This document shows positions 19,387 to 28,406 of a stretch of 64,000 nucleotides of DNA, piece by piece (position 1 is the first letter of the stretch; every line of letters starts with the position of its first letter). A program made the translations under genes and the position numbers. Under the pieces are notes generated by a model. That model was not told the origin of the DNA, ran no database searches, and was given only the letters and a program-made list of their open reading frames with translations. The stretch is from Stutzerimonas frequens. GTDB lineage: Bacteria > Pseudomonadota > Gammaproteobacteria > Pseudomonadales > Pseudomonadaceae. The stretch lies in contig NZ_JAMOHM010000017.1 of NCBI RefSeq assembly GCF_024448335.1, positions 1 through 64,000 of the forward strand, in the 5' to 3' direction.

Positions 19387-21774
19387 TCAGAACAGCACCT
19401 TGGCCACATCGGCGAAGCGCTTGGCGAAATGCACCGTCAGGCCATCCTTGAGATAGTCGGGCAACTCTTCGAAGTCGCCGCGGTTGGCTTCCGGCAGGAT
19501 CAGCTCGAAGATCTTCTGCCGCCGCGCTGCGATCACCTTCTCGCGCACGCCGCCGATCGGCAATACGTGGCCGGTCAGCGTCAGCTCGCCGGTCATGGCC
19601 ACGCCTTTCTTCGGCGGCTGGTTGCGCGCCAGGGAGAGCAGCGCGCTGGCCATGGTGATGCCGGCGCTGGGGCCGTCCTTGGGCGTGGCGCCTTCCGGCA
19701 CGTGCAGGTGCACGAAGGCCTGGTCGAAGAACTCCGGATCGCCCTTGAAGGTTTTCAGGTTCGAGCTGACATAGCTGTAGGCGATCTCCGCCGATTCCTT
19801 CATCACGTCACCGAGCTTGCCGGTGAGCTTGAAGCCGCGGTTGAGCGTATGGATGCGCGTGGCCTCGATCGGCAGTGTGGCGCCGCCCATGCTGGTCCAG
19901 GCCAGGCCCGTGATCACACCGACGCCGGAGAGCACCTGTTCGCTGCGGAATACCGGTTTGCCGAGGTAGCTTTCCAGGTCCTTCGGCGTGATCTTCAGCT
20001 CCGCTTGCGGGTCTTCCAGCAGCTTGACCACCGCCTTGCGCACCAGCTTGCCTAGCTGCTTCTCCAGCTGACGCACACCCGCCTCGCGGGCATAGCCTTC
20101 GATCACCGCTTTCATGGCGCTGTCGCTGATGGCGAGGCGCTGCTTGGGCACGCCGGTCTTGTCCAGCAGCTTCGGCCACAGGTGGCGCTTGGCGATGGCC
20201 AGCTTCTCTTCGGCGATGTAGCCGGACAGGCGGATCACCTCCATGCGATCGAGCAGCGGGCCAGGAATCGAGTCCAGGGTGTTTGCCGTGCAGACGAACA
20301 GCACCTTGGACAGGTCCAGGCGCAGGTCCAGGTAATGGTCGAGGAATTCGACGTTCTGCTCCGGGTCCAGCGTCTCCAGCAGCGCCGAGGCTGGGTCGCC
20401 CTGGTAGCTGCTGCTGAGCTTGTCGATCTCGTCGAGCATGATCACCGGGTTCATCACCTCGACATCCTTGAGCGCCTGCACCAGCTTGCCGGGCAGCGCG
20501 CCGATGTAGGTACGGCGGTGACCCTTGATCTCCGCCTCATCGCGCATACCGCCGACGCTGAAACGATAGAACGGTCGGCCGAGGGATTCGGCGATGGACT
20601 TGCCGATACTGGTCTTGCCCACGCCCGGTGGGCCGACCAGCAGCACGATGGAGCCGGCGATCTCGCCCTTGAAGGCGCCGACGGCGAGAAATTCGAGGAT
20701 GCGGTTCTTGATGTCATCGAGGCCGGCATGGTGCTTGTCCAGTACCTTGCGCGCGCGCCTGAGGTCGAGCTTGTCCTGGCCGTACACACCCCAGGGCAGG
20801 GCAGTGGCCCAGTCCAGGTAGTTGCGGGTGACGGCATATTCCGGCGAGCCGGTCTCGAGGATCGACAGCTTGTTCAGTTCCTCGTCGATGCGCTTCTGCG
20901 CGGCGGGTGGCACTACCTTGCCTTCCAGGCGCGCACGGAACTCGTCGGCATCGGCGCTCTTGTCGTCCTTGGTGATGCCCAGCTCGCGCTGGATGATCTT
21001 CAGCTGTTCCTTGAGGAAGAACTCGCGCTGGCGTTCGCCGATCTTGCGATTCACCTCGCCGGTCAGCTCCTTCTGCAACCTGGCGACTTCCACTTCCTTG
21101 CGCAGCAGCGGCAGCACCTTCTCCATGCGCTTCAACACCGGCACGGTATCCAGCACTTCCTGCAGCTCCGCGCCAGGCGCGGTGGTCAGCGCGGCGGCGA
21201 AGTCCGACAGTGGCGACGGGTCGTTGGGGCTGAAGCGATTGAGGTAGTTCTTCAGCTCCTCGCTGTACAGCGGGTTGAGCGGCAAGAGCTCCTTGATCGC
21301 GTTGATCAGGGCCATGCCGTAGGCCTTCACCTCGTCACGCGGGTCGTCATCGCTCTTCGGATAATCGACTTCCACCAGATACGGCGGCTTGCGCCGCAGC
21401 CAGCCGCGGATGCGCACCCGCGCCAGCCCCTGGGCGACGAACTGCAGCTTGCCGCCTTCCTGCGAGGCGTGGTGCACGCGGACCATGGTGCCGTGCTCCG
21501 GCAGGCTGTCCGGGTCGAAGGTGGCCATGTCCAGCACCGGCGAGTCGACGAAGAACAGTGCCACGCGCTGGTGCGGCGTCTTGGCCACGCGTTCCAGGGT
21601 CTCGGCCCAGGGATCTTCGTTGACGATCACCGGCAACACCTGCGCCGGGAAGAACGGCCGGTTGTGCACGGGGATGATGTAGAGCTTGTCCGGCTGCTGT
21701 TGATCGGGCAGTACGAGACCGTTGGAGGAGATGATTTCCTGCTCGATATGATCCTGATTGATGTCGTCGTTCAT
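19387..21774 (-). CDS. lon: ATP-dependent Lon-type protease (AsrA-like)
   Basis: A 795-residue Lon-family protease. It has the N-terminal LON substrate domain (YIIPVHNRPFFPAQVLPVIV), the AAA+ module with Walker A VGPPGVGKTS, and the C-terminal protease domain with Ser703 in KDGPSAGITMA and the catalytic Lys in GGVREKVIAARR. The position between icp and pruR corresponds to the second Lon of P. aeruginosa, AsrA, which triggers a heat-shock response to aminoglycosides. The main Lon, usually beside clpX, is elsewhere. Start behind a weak GGGTGCCGC. Confidence 0.93.
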   Translation of the reverse strand: MNDDINQDHIEQEIISSNGLVLPDQQQPDKLYIIPVHNRPFFPAQVLPVIVNEDPWAETLERVAKTPHQRVALFFVDSPVLDMATFDPDSLPEHGTMVRVHHASQEGGKLQFVAQGLARVRIRGWLRRKPPYLVEVDYPKSDDDPRDEVKAYGMALINAIKELLPLNPLYSEELKNYLNRFSPNDPSPLSDFAAALTTAPGAELQEVLDTVPVLKRMEKVLPLLRKEVEVARLQKELTGEVNRKIGERQREFFLKEQLKIIQRELGITKDDKSADADEFRARLEGKVVPPAAQKRIDEELNKLSILETGSPEYAVTRNYLDWATALPWGVYGQDKLDLRRARKVLDKHHAGLDDIKNRILEFLAVGAFKGEIAGSIVLLVGPPGVGKTSIGKSIAESLGRPFYRFSVGGMRDEAEIKGHRRTYIGALPGKLVQALKDVEVMNPVIMLDEIDKLSSSYQGDPASALLETLDPEQNVEFLDHYLDLRLDLSKVLFVCTANTLDSIPGPLLDRMEVIRLSGYIAEEKLAIAKRHLWPKLLDKTGVPKQRLAISDSAMKAVIEGYAREAGVRQLEKQLGKLVRKAVVKLLEDPQAELKITPKDLESYLGKPVFRSEQVLSGVGVITGLAWTSMGGATLPIEATRIHTLNRGFKLTGKLGDVMKESAEIAYSYVSSNLKTFKGDPEFFDQAFVHLHVPEGATPKDGPSAGITMASALLSLARNQPPKKGVAMTGELTLTGHVLPIGGVREKVIAARRQKIFELILPEANRGDFEELPDYLKDGLTVHFAKRFADVAKVLF

Positions 21775-21898
21775 GCGGCACCCGTTGCGAATACGTGCAC
21801 CTTAGATGGGTGGTGGCGCGGATGATTTCAATCCCGTCGCGTGGGGTGGGCACTTCATGCCGGCTTAGGTACAGTGCTTGCACGCACAGGTGCCCATC

Positions 21899-22654
21899 AT
21901 GCTCAACGCCCGTCTGCTTCGCCTGGATGACCAGACTCACCAGCACGCCCACGACTATCACCAGCTGGTGATGTCGCTCTCTGGGCGCGCGGAATTCGAG
22001 GTCAATGGCTCGGGTGGCGAAGTCTGCCGGATGCGTGCCTGCCTGGTGCCGGGCGATGCCGACCACGGCTTCGCCGGCATGGGCGACAACCGCATGCTGA
22101 TCATCGATCTCGACGAGCAGGATGTCGTCACCGACGACCCTGCGCTGTTGGCCCGCCTGTTCGAGGCGCCGCGCTATCCGGCGCTGGATGCCGATTTCCA
22201 GAACCTGCTGGCCTATGCCGGTGCCGAGCTGGCGCGCTACGGCAGCGATCCGCTGCTGGCCCGGGCGCTGGGCGGCGTGCTGTTGCGGGCACTGCACCTG
22301 CGACTGTTCGGCGAGTCCCAGCAGCGACCGGCCGGTCCGCTCGATCTGCAGCGGCTGGACAGCCATATCCAGGACAACCTGGCGCGACGCATCACCGTCG
22401 CCGAGTTGGCCCAGGTGGTCTGCCTCAGCCCCAGCCACTTCCACGCCCAGTTCAAGGATTGCGTCGGTCTTACGCCGCACCAGTACCTGCTCAAGACCCG
22501 CCTCGACCGTGCCGCCCGCCTGCTGCGCGAAACGCCGCTGCCGCTGGTGCGGATTGCCGAGGAGTGCGGCTTCTCCAGCCAGAGCGCATTGACCACGGCG
22601 ACCCGCCGCTACCTCGGTCTGACCCCTCGCGGATTGCGCAAGTCGGACTCCTGA
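21899..22654 (+). CDS. pruR: AraC-family proline utilisation regulator PruR
   Basis: A 251-residue AraC-family regulator. An N-terminal cupin-like sensing region (QHAHDYHQLVMSLSGRAEFE) is followed by the C-terminal double helix-turn-helix (about 155-245) with ARRITVAELAQVVCLSPSHF and IAEECGFSSQSALTTATRRY. It sits directly upstream of putA in the same orientation, as pruR does in P. aeruginosa, where it activates putA and putP in response to proline. The ATG at 21899 follows ACAGG; upstream in-frame TTG and GTG codons exist. Confidence 0.85.
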   Translation: MLNARLLRLDDQTHQHAHDYHQLVMSLSGRAEFEVNGSGGEVCRMRACLVPGDADHGFAGMGDNRMLIIDLDEQDVVTDDPALLARLFEAPRYPALDADFQNLLAYAGAELARYGSDPLLARALGGVLLRALHLRLFGESQQRPAGPLDLQRLDSHIQDNLARRITVAELAQVVCLSPSHFHAQFKDCVGLTPHQYLLKTRLDRAARLLRETPLPLVRIAEECGFSSQSALTTATRRYLGLTPRGLRKSDS

Positions 22655-22917
22655 GCGTTCTCCTGATTGCCCTGTTTCCGGGCTCTTCAGCTGTCACGCG
22701 CAGATTCCTGCGCCATGCTGGTGCGTTTTTATTACCGTCGCATTTCCGCACCCGGCTTCCGGAGTTTTTCGTAAAACTTCCGTAGTTTTGCGCAAGAACG
22801 ACGCGTCACGCTGCCCCTACATTCCGTGTCCCGACCTGGCTCATTGTCTTGTGCTGCACCAACAGCCTGGCCGTGGACTAGACCTATAAGCAGACACCAT
22901 CACAAGAGGAGCGGCGC

Positions 22918-25900
22918 ATGTTCAAGGCCGGTCACGTGCTGGAAGGCGCCTTCGCCAACCAGAAAGCCGCGGAATTCTTTCCCGCCATCAGCGCCAACTA
23001 CGCCGTTGACGAGGCGCAATATCTCACCGAACTGCTGCAGCTTGCCGACCCCGGCGAGGCGGGCATTGCCGCCATTCGCGAGCGCGCGCGCAGCCTGATC
23101 GTGGCGGTGCGCGGGCGTGACAATGCCGTCGACACCCTCGACGCACTGCTGCGCCAGTACAGCCTGGACACCCAGGAAGGGCTGATGCTGATGTGCCTGG
23201 CCGAAGCGCTGCTGCGGGTGCCGGATGCCGCCACGGCTGACGCGCTGATTCGCGACAAGCTCAACGCCGCCGAATGGGAGCGCCACCTCGGCCAGAGCGA
23301 CAACGTGCTGGTCAACTTCGCCGCCTGGGGGCTGGTGATGACCGGCAAGGTGGTCGATCCGGAAACCGCCGACGGCCGGCCGAAGAACGTCATCGGCCGC
23401 CTGCTCAAACGCTCCGGCGAGCCGGTGATCCGCAGCGCGATGAATCAGGCGATGAAGCTGATGGGCAAGCAGTTCGTGCTTGGCCGTACCATCGCCGAAG
23501 CGCTGAAAAACGGCCGTCCCGAGCGCGAGAAGGGCTACACCTATTCCTTCGACATGCTCGGCGAGGCCGCGCTGACCGCCGAAGACGCCGCCAAGTACAT
23601 GGCCGACTACCGTCAGGCCGTGGAAACCGTCGGCGCCGAGCCGCAGGTCGGCAAGGGCCCGCGTCCGTCGGTGTCGATCAAGTTGTCGGCGCTGCATCCA
23701 CGTTACGAAGTCGCCCAGCGCGAACGCGTGCTCACCGAGCTGTTTGCCAGCGTGCGCGAACTGGCCGTGCTGGCGCGGCAGCGCAATGTCGGGATCACCA
23801 TCGATGCCGAGGAGGCCGACCGCCTCGAGCTGTCGCTGGAACTGTACGAAAAGCTCCTGCGCGACCCGGCCATCGCCGGCTGGGGCGAGTTCGGCCTGGT
23901 CATCCAGGCCTATTCCAAGCGCTGCCTGCCGGTGCTGGTCTGGCTGACGCTGCTCGGTCGCGAGCTTGGCGAACGCATTCCGCTACGGCTGGTAAAAGGC
24001 GCCTACTGGGACAGTGAGATCAAGCAGTGCCAGGTCCAGGGCCTGGACGGCTACCCCGTCTATACCCGCAAAGAAGGTACCGACACCTCCTACCTCGCCT
24101 GCGCGCGCTACCTGTTGTCCGAACACACCCGTGGGGTGATCTACCCGCAGTTCGCCAGCCACAACGCGCACACCGTCAGCTGCATCCTGGCCATGGCCGA
24201 GGAAACCTCGCAGCCGCGCGAGTTCGAGTTCCAGCGCCTGCACGGCATGGGCGATGCCTTGTACGACACGGTGATCGAGAAGTACGCCCGCAACGTACGG
24301 ATCTACGCCCCGGTCGGCGCGCACAAGGACCTGCTGCCCTATCTGGTGCGGCGCCTGCTGGAGAACGGTGCCAACTCGTCGTTCGTCCACCAGCTGGTCG
24401 ACCCGCGCGTGCCGGTCGAATCGCTGATCGATCACCCGGTGAGCCAGCTGCGCAAGTTCGCTGCACTGGGCAACCCCCGCATTCCGCTGCCGCCGGCGCT
24501 GTTTGGCAATCGCAAGAACTCCCAAGGGATCAACATGAATATCCAGAACCAATGGAACGACCTGGCCAGCGCCTACCAACCTTTCCTTGAGCGCCAGTGG
24601 CAGGCTGCGCCGGTCATCAGCGGGCAGAGGCTCGCCGGAACGCCGTCCGAGGTGCGTTGCCCCTATGACCTGAACAAGGTTGTCGGCCAGGCCCAGTTCG
24701 CCAGCGCCGAGCAGGCGCGCCAGGCCGTCGATCGCCTGGCGGCTTACTGGCCGAGCTGGAATGCCACGCCGGTGGAAGCCCGTGCCGCCGTGCTGGAGCG
24801 TCTGGGTGATCTGCTGGAGCAGCACCGCGCCGAGCTGATGGCGCTGTGTACCGTGGAAGCCGGCAAGTCGCTGCAGGACGGTATCGACGAAGTACGCGAG
24901 GCGGTGGATTTCTGCCGTTACTACGCACAGCAGGCGCGGCAGAAGCTCGGCCGCGAAGAGCTGAAGGGCCCGACCGGCGAGCGCAACGAGCTGTTCCATG
25001 AAGGCCGCGGCGTGTTCGTCTGCGTCAGCCCGTGGAATTTCCCGCTGGCCATCTACCTCGGCCAGATCACCGCGGCGCTGGTGGCCGGCAACACCGTGCT
25101 GGCCAAGCCGGCCGAGCAGACCAGCCTGATCGCTGCGCGTGCGCTTGAACTGATGTTCGAAGCCGGTCTGCCGAAAGAGGCGATCGCCTTCCTGCCGGGC
25201 GACGGTGCCACCCTGGGTGGCGTGTTCTGCCGCGATCCGCGGGTGGTCGGCGTGTGCTTCACCGGTTCCACCGACACGGCGCGCATCATCAATCGCCAGC
25301 TGGCCGAGAAGGAAGGGCCGATCGCCACACTGATCGCCGAGACCGGCGGGCAGAACGCGATGATCGTCGACTCCACTGCGCTGCCCGAGCAGGTGATCAA
25401 GGATGCCGTCGGTTCCGCCTTCACCAGTGCCGGCCAGCGTTGCTCGGCGTTGCGCGTGCTCTATGTGCAGCGTGACATCGCTGATCGGGTGATCGAGTTG
25501 CTCAAGGGCGCTATGGCCGAGCTCAGAGTCGGCCCGACCCATCTGCGCGAGAACGACATCGGCCCGGTAATCGACCAGGAAGCTCGCGAAGGTCTGCTGG
25601 CGCATATCCAGCAGCTCAAGAGCGAAGGGCGCCTGATCGCCGAGGCGACCTTGCCGGCTGGTCTGAATGGCCATTTCGTGGCGCCGGTGGCCTTCGAAAT
25701 CGACGGCATTCATCAGCTCAAGAAGGAGCAGTTCGGCCCGGTATTGCACGTGGTGCGCTACGACGCGGCGGACCTGGAAAAGGTCGTTGCGGCGATCAAC
25801 GGCACCGGCTACGGCCTGACCCTCGGCGTACACAGCCGCAACGAGGAAACCGCCGAACGCATCGAGCAACTGGCGCGGGTCGGCAACCTCTATGTCAATC

Positions 25901-26079
25901 GCAACCAGATTGGTGCCGTGGTTGCTGTGCAGCCGTTCGGCGGCTGTGGTCTGTCGGGTACCGGTCCGAAGGCGGGCGGCCCCAGCTATGTGCTGCGCTT
26001 CGCCAACGAGCGCACCACCTCGACCAACACTACTGCGGTGGGCGGCAACGCCTCGCTGCTGTCGCTCGGAGACGACTGA
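22918..26079 (+). CDS. putA: Bifunctional proline dehydrogenase/P5C dehydrogenase PutA
   Basis: A 1,053-residue two-step enzyme that oxidises proline to glutamate. The FAD-dependent PRODH barrel occupies about residues 200-500 (SVSIKLSALHPRYEVAQRER, RLVKGAYWDSEIKQCQVQGL). The NAD-dependent aldehyde dehydrogenase domain runs from about 560, with the catalytic cysteine at residue 842 in SAGQRCSALRV. No N-terminal ribbon-helix-helix DNA-binding domain is present, so unlike E. coli PutA it cannot repress its own operon, consistent with the neighbouring PruR. RBS AAGAGGAG precedes the ATG. Confidence 0.96.
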   Translation: MFKAGHVLEGAFANQKAAEFFPAISANYAVDEAQYLTELLQLADPGEAGIAAIRERARSLIVAVRGRDNAVDTLDALLRQYSLDTQEGLMLMCLAEALLRVPDAATADALIRDKLNAAEWERHLGQSDNVLVNFAAWGLVMTGKVVDPETADGRPKNVIGRLLKRSGEPVIRSAMNQAMKLMGKQFVLGRTIAEALKNGRPEREKGYTYSFDMLGEAALTAEDAAKYMADYRQAVETVGAEPQVGKGPRPSVSIKLSALHPRYEVAQRERVLTELFASVRELAVLARQRNVGITIDAEEADRLELSLELYEKLLRDPAIAGWGEFGLVIQAYSKRCLPVLVWLTLLGRELGERIPLRLVKGAYWDSEIKQCQVQGLDGYPVYTRKEGTDTSYLACARYLLSEHTRGVIYPQFASHNAHTVSCILAMAEETSQPREFEFQRLHGMGDALYDTVIEKYARNVRIYAPVGAHKDLLPYLVRRLLENGANSSFVHQLVDPRVPVESLIDHPVSQLRKFAALGNPRIPLPPALFGNRKNSQGINMNIQNQWNDLASAYQPFLERQWQAAPVISGQRLAGTPSEVRCPYDLNKVVGQAQFASAEQARQAVDRLAAYWPSWNATPVEARAAVLERLGDLLEQHRAELMALCTVEAGKSLQDGIDEVREAVDFCRYYAQQARQKLGREELKGPTGERNELFHEGRGVFVCVSPWNFPLAIYLGQITAALVAGNTVLAKPAEQTSLIAARALELMFEAGLPKEAIAFLPGDGATLGGVFCRDPRVVGVCFTGSTDTARIINRQLAEKEGPIATLIAETGGQNAMIVDSTALPEQVIKDAVGSAFTSAGQRCSALRVLYVQRDIADRVIELLKGAMAELRVGPTHLRENDIGPVIDQEAREGLLAHIQQLKSEGRLIAEATLPAGLNGHFVAPVAFEIDGIHQLKKEQFGPVLHVVRYDAADLEKVVAAINGTGYGLTLGVHSRNEETAERIEQLARVGNLYVNRNQIGAVVAVQPFGGCGLSGTGPKAGGPSYVLRFANERTTSTNTTAVGGNASLLSLGDD

Positions 26080-26098
26080 ACGCATTCACGCTGTACCA

Positions 26099-26128
26099 CC
26101 GGGTGAATGGTCTTGATCGTTCACCCGG
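26099..26128. repeat. Inverted repeat between putA and putP
   Basis: CCGGGTGAA and TTCACCCGG form a 9-bp stem around a 12-base loop, 20 bases after the putA stop. There is no T-tract. It may attenuate read-through or protect the putA mRNA end. Confidence 0.45.
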
Positions 26129-26324
26129 CGCATCACGCTAAACCTCCCGGCCGCTCAGGCAGCCGGAACACAACAACAATTGGACAGTTGGTGGACGCTC
26201 TTCCGCCACTGACGGGCCCGGGTTGGGCCTGTCACAGGTGATGGCCTTTTCGCTATCGCCCTCTGCCAAGGTGCAGCGTGGGTCTTCTCGCGTTGCGCCG
26301 AACAACAACTAACGAGGGACACAC

Positions 26325-27809
26325 ATGAGCATCAGTACACCCACGCTGATCACCTTTCTGATCTACATCGCGGCGATGATCCTGATCGGTTTCGTCGCTT
26401 ACCGCGCCACCAAGAACTTCTCCGACTACATCCTCGGCGGTCGCAGCCTCGGCAGCTTCGTCACGGCGCTGTCGGCCGGTGCCTCCGACATGAGCGGCTG
26501 GCTGCTGATGGGCTTGCCCGGTGCGATTTTCGTCGCCGGTCTCTCGGAAAGCTGGATCGCCATTGGCCTGATCGTCGGCGCCTGGCTGAACTGGCTGTTC
26601 GTCGCCGGCCGGCTGCGGGTACACACCGAGCACAACCACAACGCCCTGACCTTGCCGGATTATTTCTCGCATCGCTTCGAAGACGAGAGCCGCATGCTGC
26701 GGATCTTCTCCGCGCTGGTGATTCTGGTGTTCTTCACCATCTACTGCGCCTCGGGCGTAGTGGCTGGCGCGCGGTTGTTCGAGTCCACCTTTGGCATGCC
26801 CTACGAGTACGCACTGTGGGTCGGCGCGGCGGCGACCATCCTCTATGTGTTCATCGGCGGCTTCCTGGCGGTGAGCTGGACCGACACCGTACAGGCCACG
26901 CTGATGATCTTCGCGCTGCTGATCACCCCGGTGTTCGTCATTCTCGCCCTCGGCGACATGGGCACCGCGATGGCCACTATCGAAGCGCAGAACCCGGCCA
27001 ACTTCGACATGTTCCGCGGGCTGTCCTTCGTCGCCATCATTTCGCTGCTGGCGTGGGGCCTGGGCTATTTCGGCCAACCACACATTCTGGTGCGCTTCAT
27101 GGCCGCCGACTCGATCAAGACCATCCCCAATGCCCGCCGCATCGGCATGACCTGGATGATCCTGACCCTGGCCGGCGCGGTCGCGGTGGGCTTCCTCGGC
27201 ATCGCCTACTTCGCTGACCATCCGGAGCAGGCCGGTGCGGTCAGCCAGAACGGCGAGCGGGTATTCATGGAGCTGGTGAAGATCCTGTTCAACCCCTGGG
27301 TTGCGGGCATCATCCTCTCCGGCGTGCTGGCGGCGGTGATGAGCACCCTCAGTGCCCAGCTGCTGGTCAGCTCCAGCGCGCTGACCCAGGACTTCTACAA
27401 GGCGATGCTGCGCAAGAATGCCTCGCAGACCGAACTGGTCTGGGTCGGCCGCGGCATGGTGTTGTTGATCGCGCTGATCGCCATCGGCATCGCCTCCAAC
27501 CCCGACAGCAAGGTGCTGGGCCTGGTGTCCTACGCCTGGGCGGGCTTCGGCGCGGCGTTCGGGCCGGTGGTGCTGATCTCGCTGCTGTGGAAGCGCATGA
27601 CCCGTAACGGTGCCTTGGTTGGCATGCTGGTCGGTGCGGTCACCGTGGTGGTGTGGAAGGAGTTCATCGGCCTGGGCCTGTACGAAATCATCCCGGGCTT
27701 CATCCTCGCCAGTATTGCCATCGTGGTGGTGAGCAAGCTGGGCGCCGAGCCGGCGCCGAGCATCGTCAAGCGCTTCGAAGAGGCGGATGCGGATTACCAC
27801 GCCGGTTGA
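26325..27809 (+). CDS. putP: Sodium/proline symporter PutP, copy 1
   Basis: A 494-residue, 13-helix sodium:solute symporter that imports proline. Hallmarks are YILGGRSLGSFVTALSAGASDMSGWLL near residues 35-62 (the conserved sodium and proline site of helix II) and the SSSALTQDFYK motif in the C-terminal half. The length fits the PutP family. It follows putA by 245 bases with its own untranslated region. A second copy at 30620-32104 differs at only 11 amino-acid positions. Confidence 0.96.
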   Translation: MSISTPTLITFLIYIAAMILIGFVAYRATKNFSDYILGGRSLGSFVTALSAGASDMSGWLLMGLPGAIFVAGLSESWIAIGLIVGAWLNWLFVAGRLRVHTEHNHNALTLPDYFSHRFEDESRMLRIFSALVILVFFTIYCASGVVAGARLFESTFGMPYEYALWVGAAATILYVFIGGFLAVSWTDTVQATLMIFALLITPVFVILALGDMGTAMATIEAQNPANFDMFRGLSFVAIISLLAWGLGYFGQPHILVRFMAADSIKTIPNARRIGMTWMILTLAGAVAVGFLGIAYFADHPEQAGAVSQNGERVFMELVKILFNPWVAGIILSGVLAAVMSTLSAQLLVSSSALTQDFYKAMLRKNASQTELVWVGRGMVLLIALIAIGIASNPDSKVLGLVSYAWAGFGAAFGPVVLISLLWKRMTRNGALVGMLVGAVTVVVWKEFIGLGLYEIIPGFILASIAIVVVSKLGAEPAPSIVKRFEEADADYHAG

Positions 27810-27913
27810 TGACCGGAGTGGGTGCGCGCTCGCTGCGCGAATAGAGGATGGCAAGGCAGGCCCCATTTGAGCCCGCCCGGATGGATCGCCACCGACTCGC
27901 ACACCAAATGGCG

Positions 27914-27938
27914 AAAACCCCGGCTAGCCGGGGTTTTT
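27914..27938. terminator. Bidirectional terminator after putP copy 1
   Basis: AAAACCCCGG-CTAG-CCGGGGTTTTT: a stem with A-run on one side and T-run on the other, between convergent putP and the DUF3203-like gene, so it can serve both. Confidence 0.88.
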
Positions 27939-27954
27939 GTTTTCTGGCCTGAGC

Positions 27955-28179
27955 CTAGTCGTCCGCCACCAGATTGGAGCGATCGTCCACCGCGCCGGCG
28001 GCGATCAGATGTTCGGCTTCGTCCTCCGGCACATGGATGCTGGTGCCGTCGATGTTCATCACCGACATGCGTGCCTCTGGATCGGTGGTAATGCGCACGT
28101 CCATCAGGGCGCTGCGGTGCGTGTTGCCGTTGATGACCACGGCGCAGGTGCCGGTGGTGGTGTCGATGTCTACGGTCAT
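27955..28179 (-). CDS. DUF3203-like small protein
   Basis: A 74-residue acidic protein starting MTVDIDTTTGTCAVVINGN and containing DVRITTDPEARMSVMNIDG and HVPEDEAEHLIAAGA. The sequence resembles DUF3203, a family largely limited to pseudomonads. The ATG at 28179 follows GGGAGAGAT; a longer frame from 28335 crosses the Zur-like box. It is divergent from the TonB receptor gene, and the Zur-like box lies about 113 bases upstream of its start, so it could share zinc control. No function is known. Confidence 0.65.
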   Translation of the reverse strand: MTVDIDTTTGTCAVVINGNTHRSALMDVRITTDPEARMSVMNIDGTSIHVPEDEAEHLIAAGAVDDRSNLVADD

Positions 28180-28291
28180 GATCTCTCTCCCGAAGCGGTG
28201 CAAAAGCCGCGCGCGGTTCGCCCGGCGTTTCCATGTCGACCACGAACAGGGTGCATCCGTTGTGCCTGTTACTGGAAAAACAAACTTAAAC

Positions 28292-28304
28292 GTTATGATA
28301 TAAC
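28292..28304. promoter_or_regulatory. Zur-box-like operator
   Basis: GTTATGATATAAC closely matches the pseudomonad Zur consensus GTTATAnTATAAC, with five-base arms GTTAT/ATAAC around the centre. It lies 103 bases upstream of the TonB receptor start in an AT-rich island, between two divergent genes. Zur would repress in zinc-replete cells. Confidence 0.7.
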
Positions 28305-28406
28305 ATGTTAGATTCTCGCCCCGCGAAGCTGGCACCGCTACCGGATGCCGGCGTACAGCCGTCTTCGGTTGCCTCGGAAGGCAACCGCCACTGTCTGGAG
28401 AGTCAC

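Noticed and set aside
20182..21825. 547-codon ORF on the plus strand
   Set aside because: Antisense to the Lon-type gene, composition typical of a shadow frame.
23983..26085. 700-codon ORF on the minus strand
   Set aside because: Antisense to putA; no recognisable domain and His/Gln/Arg-rich composition typical of a shadow frame.
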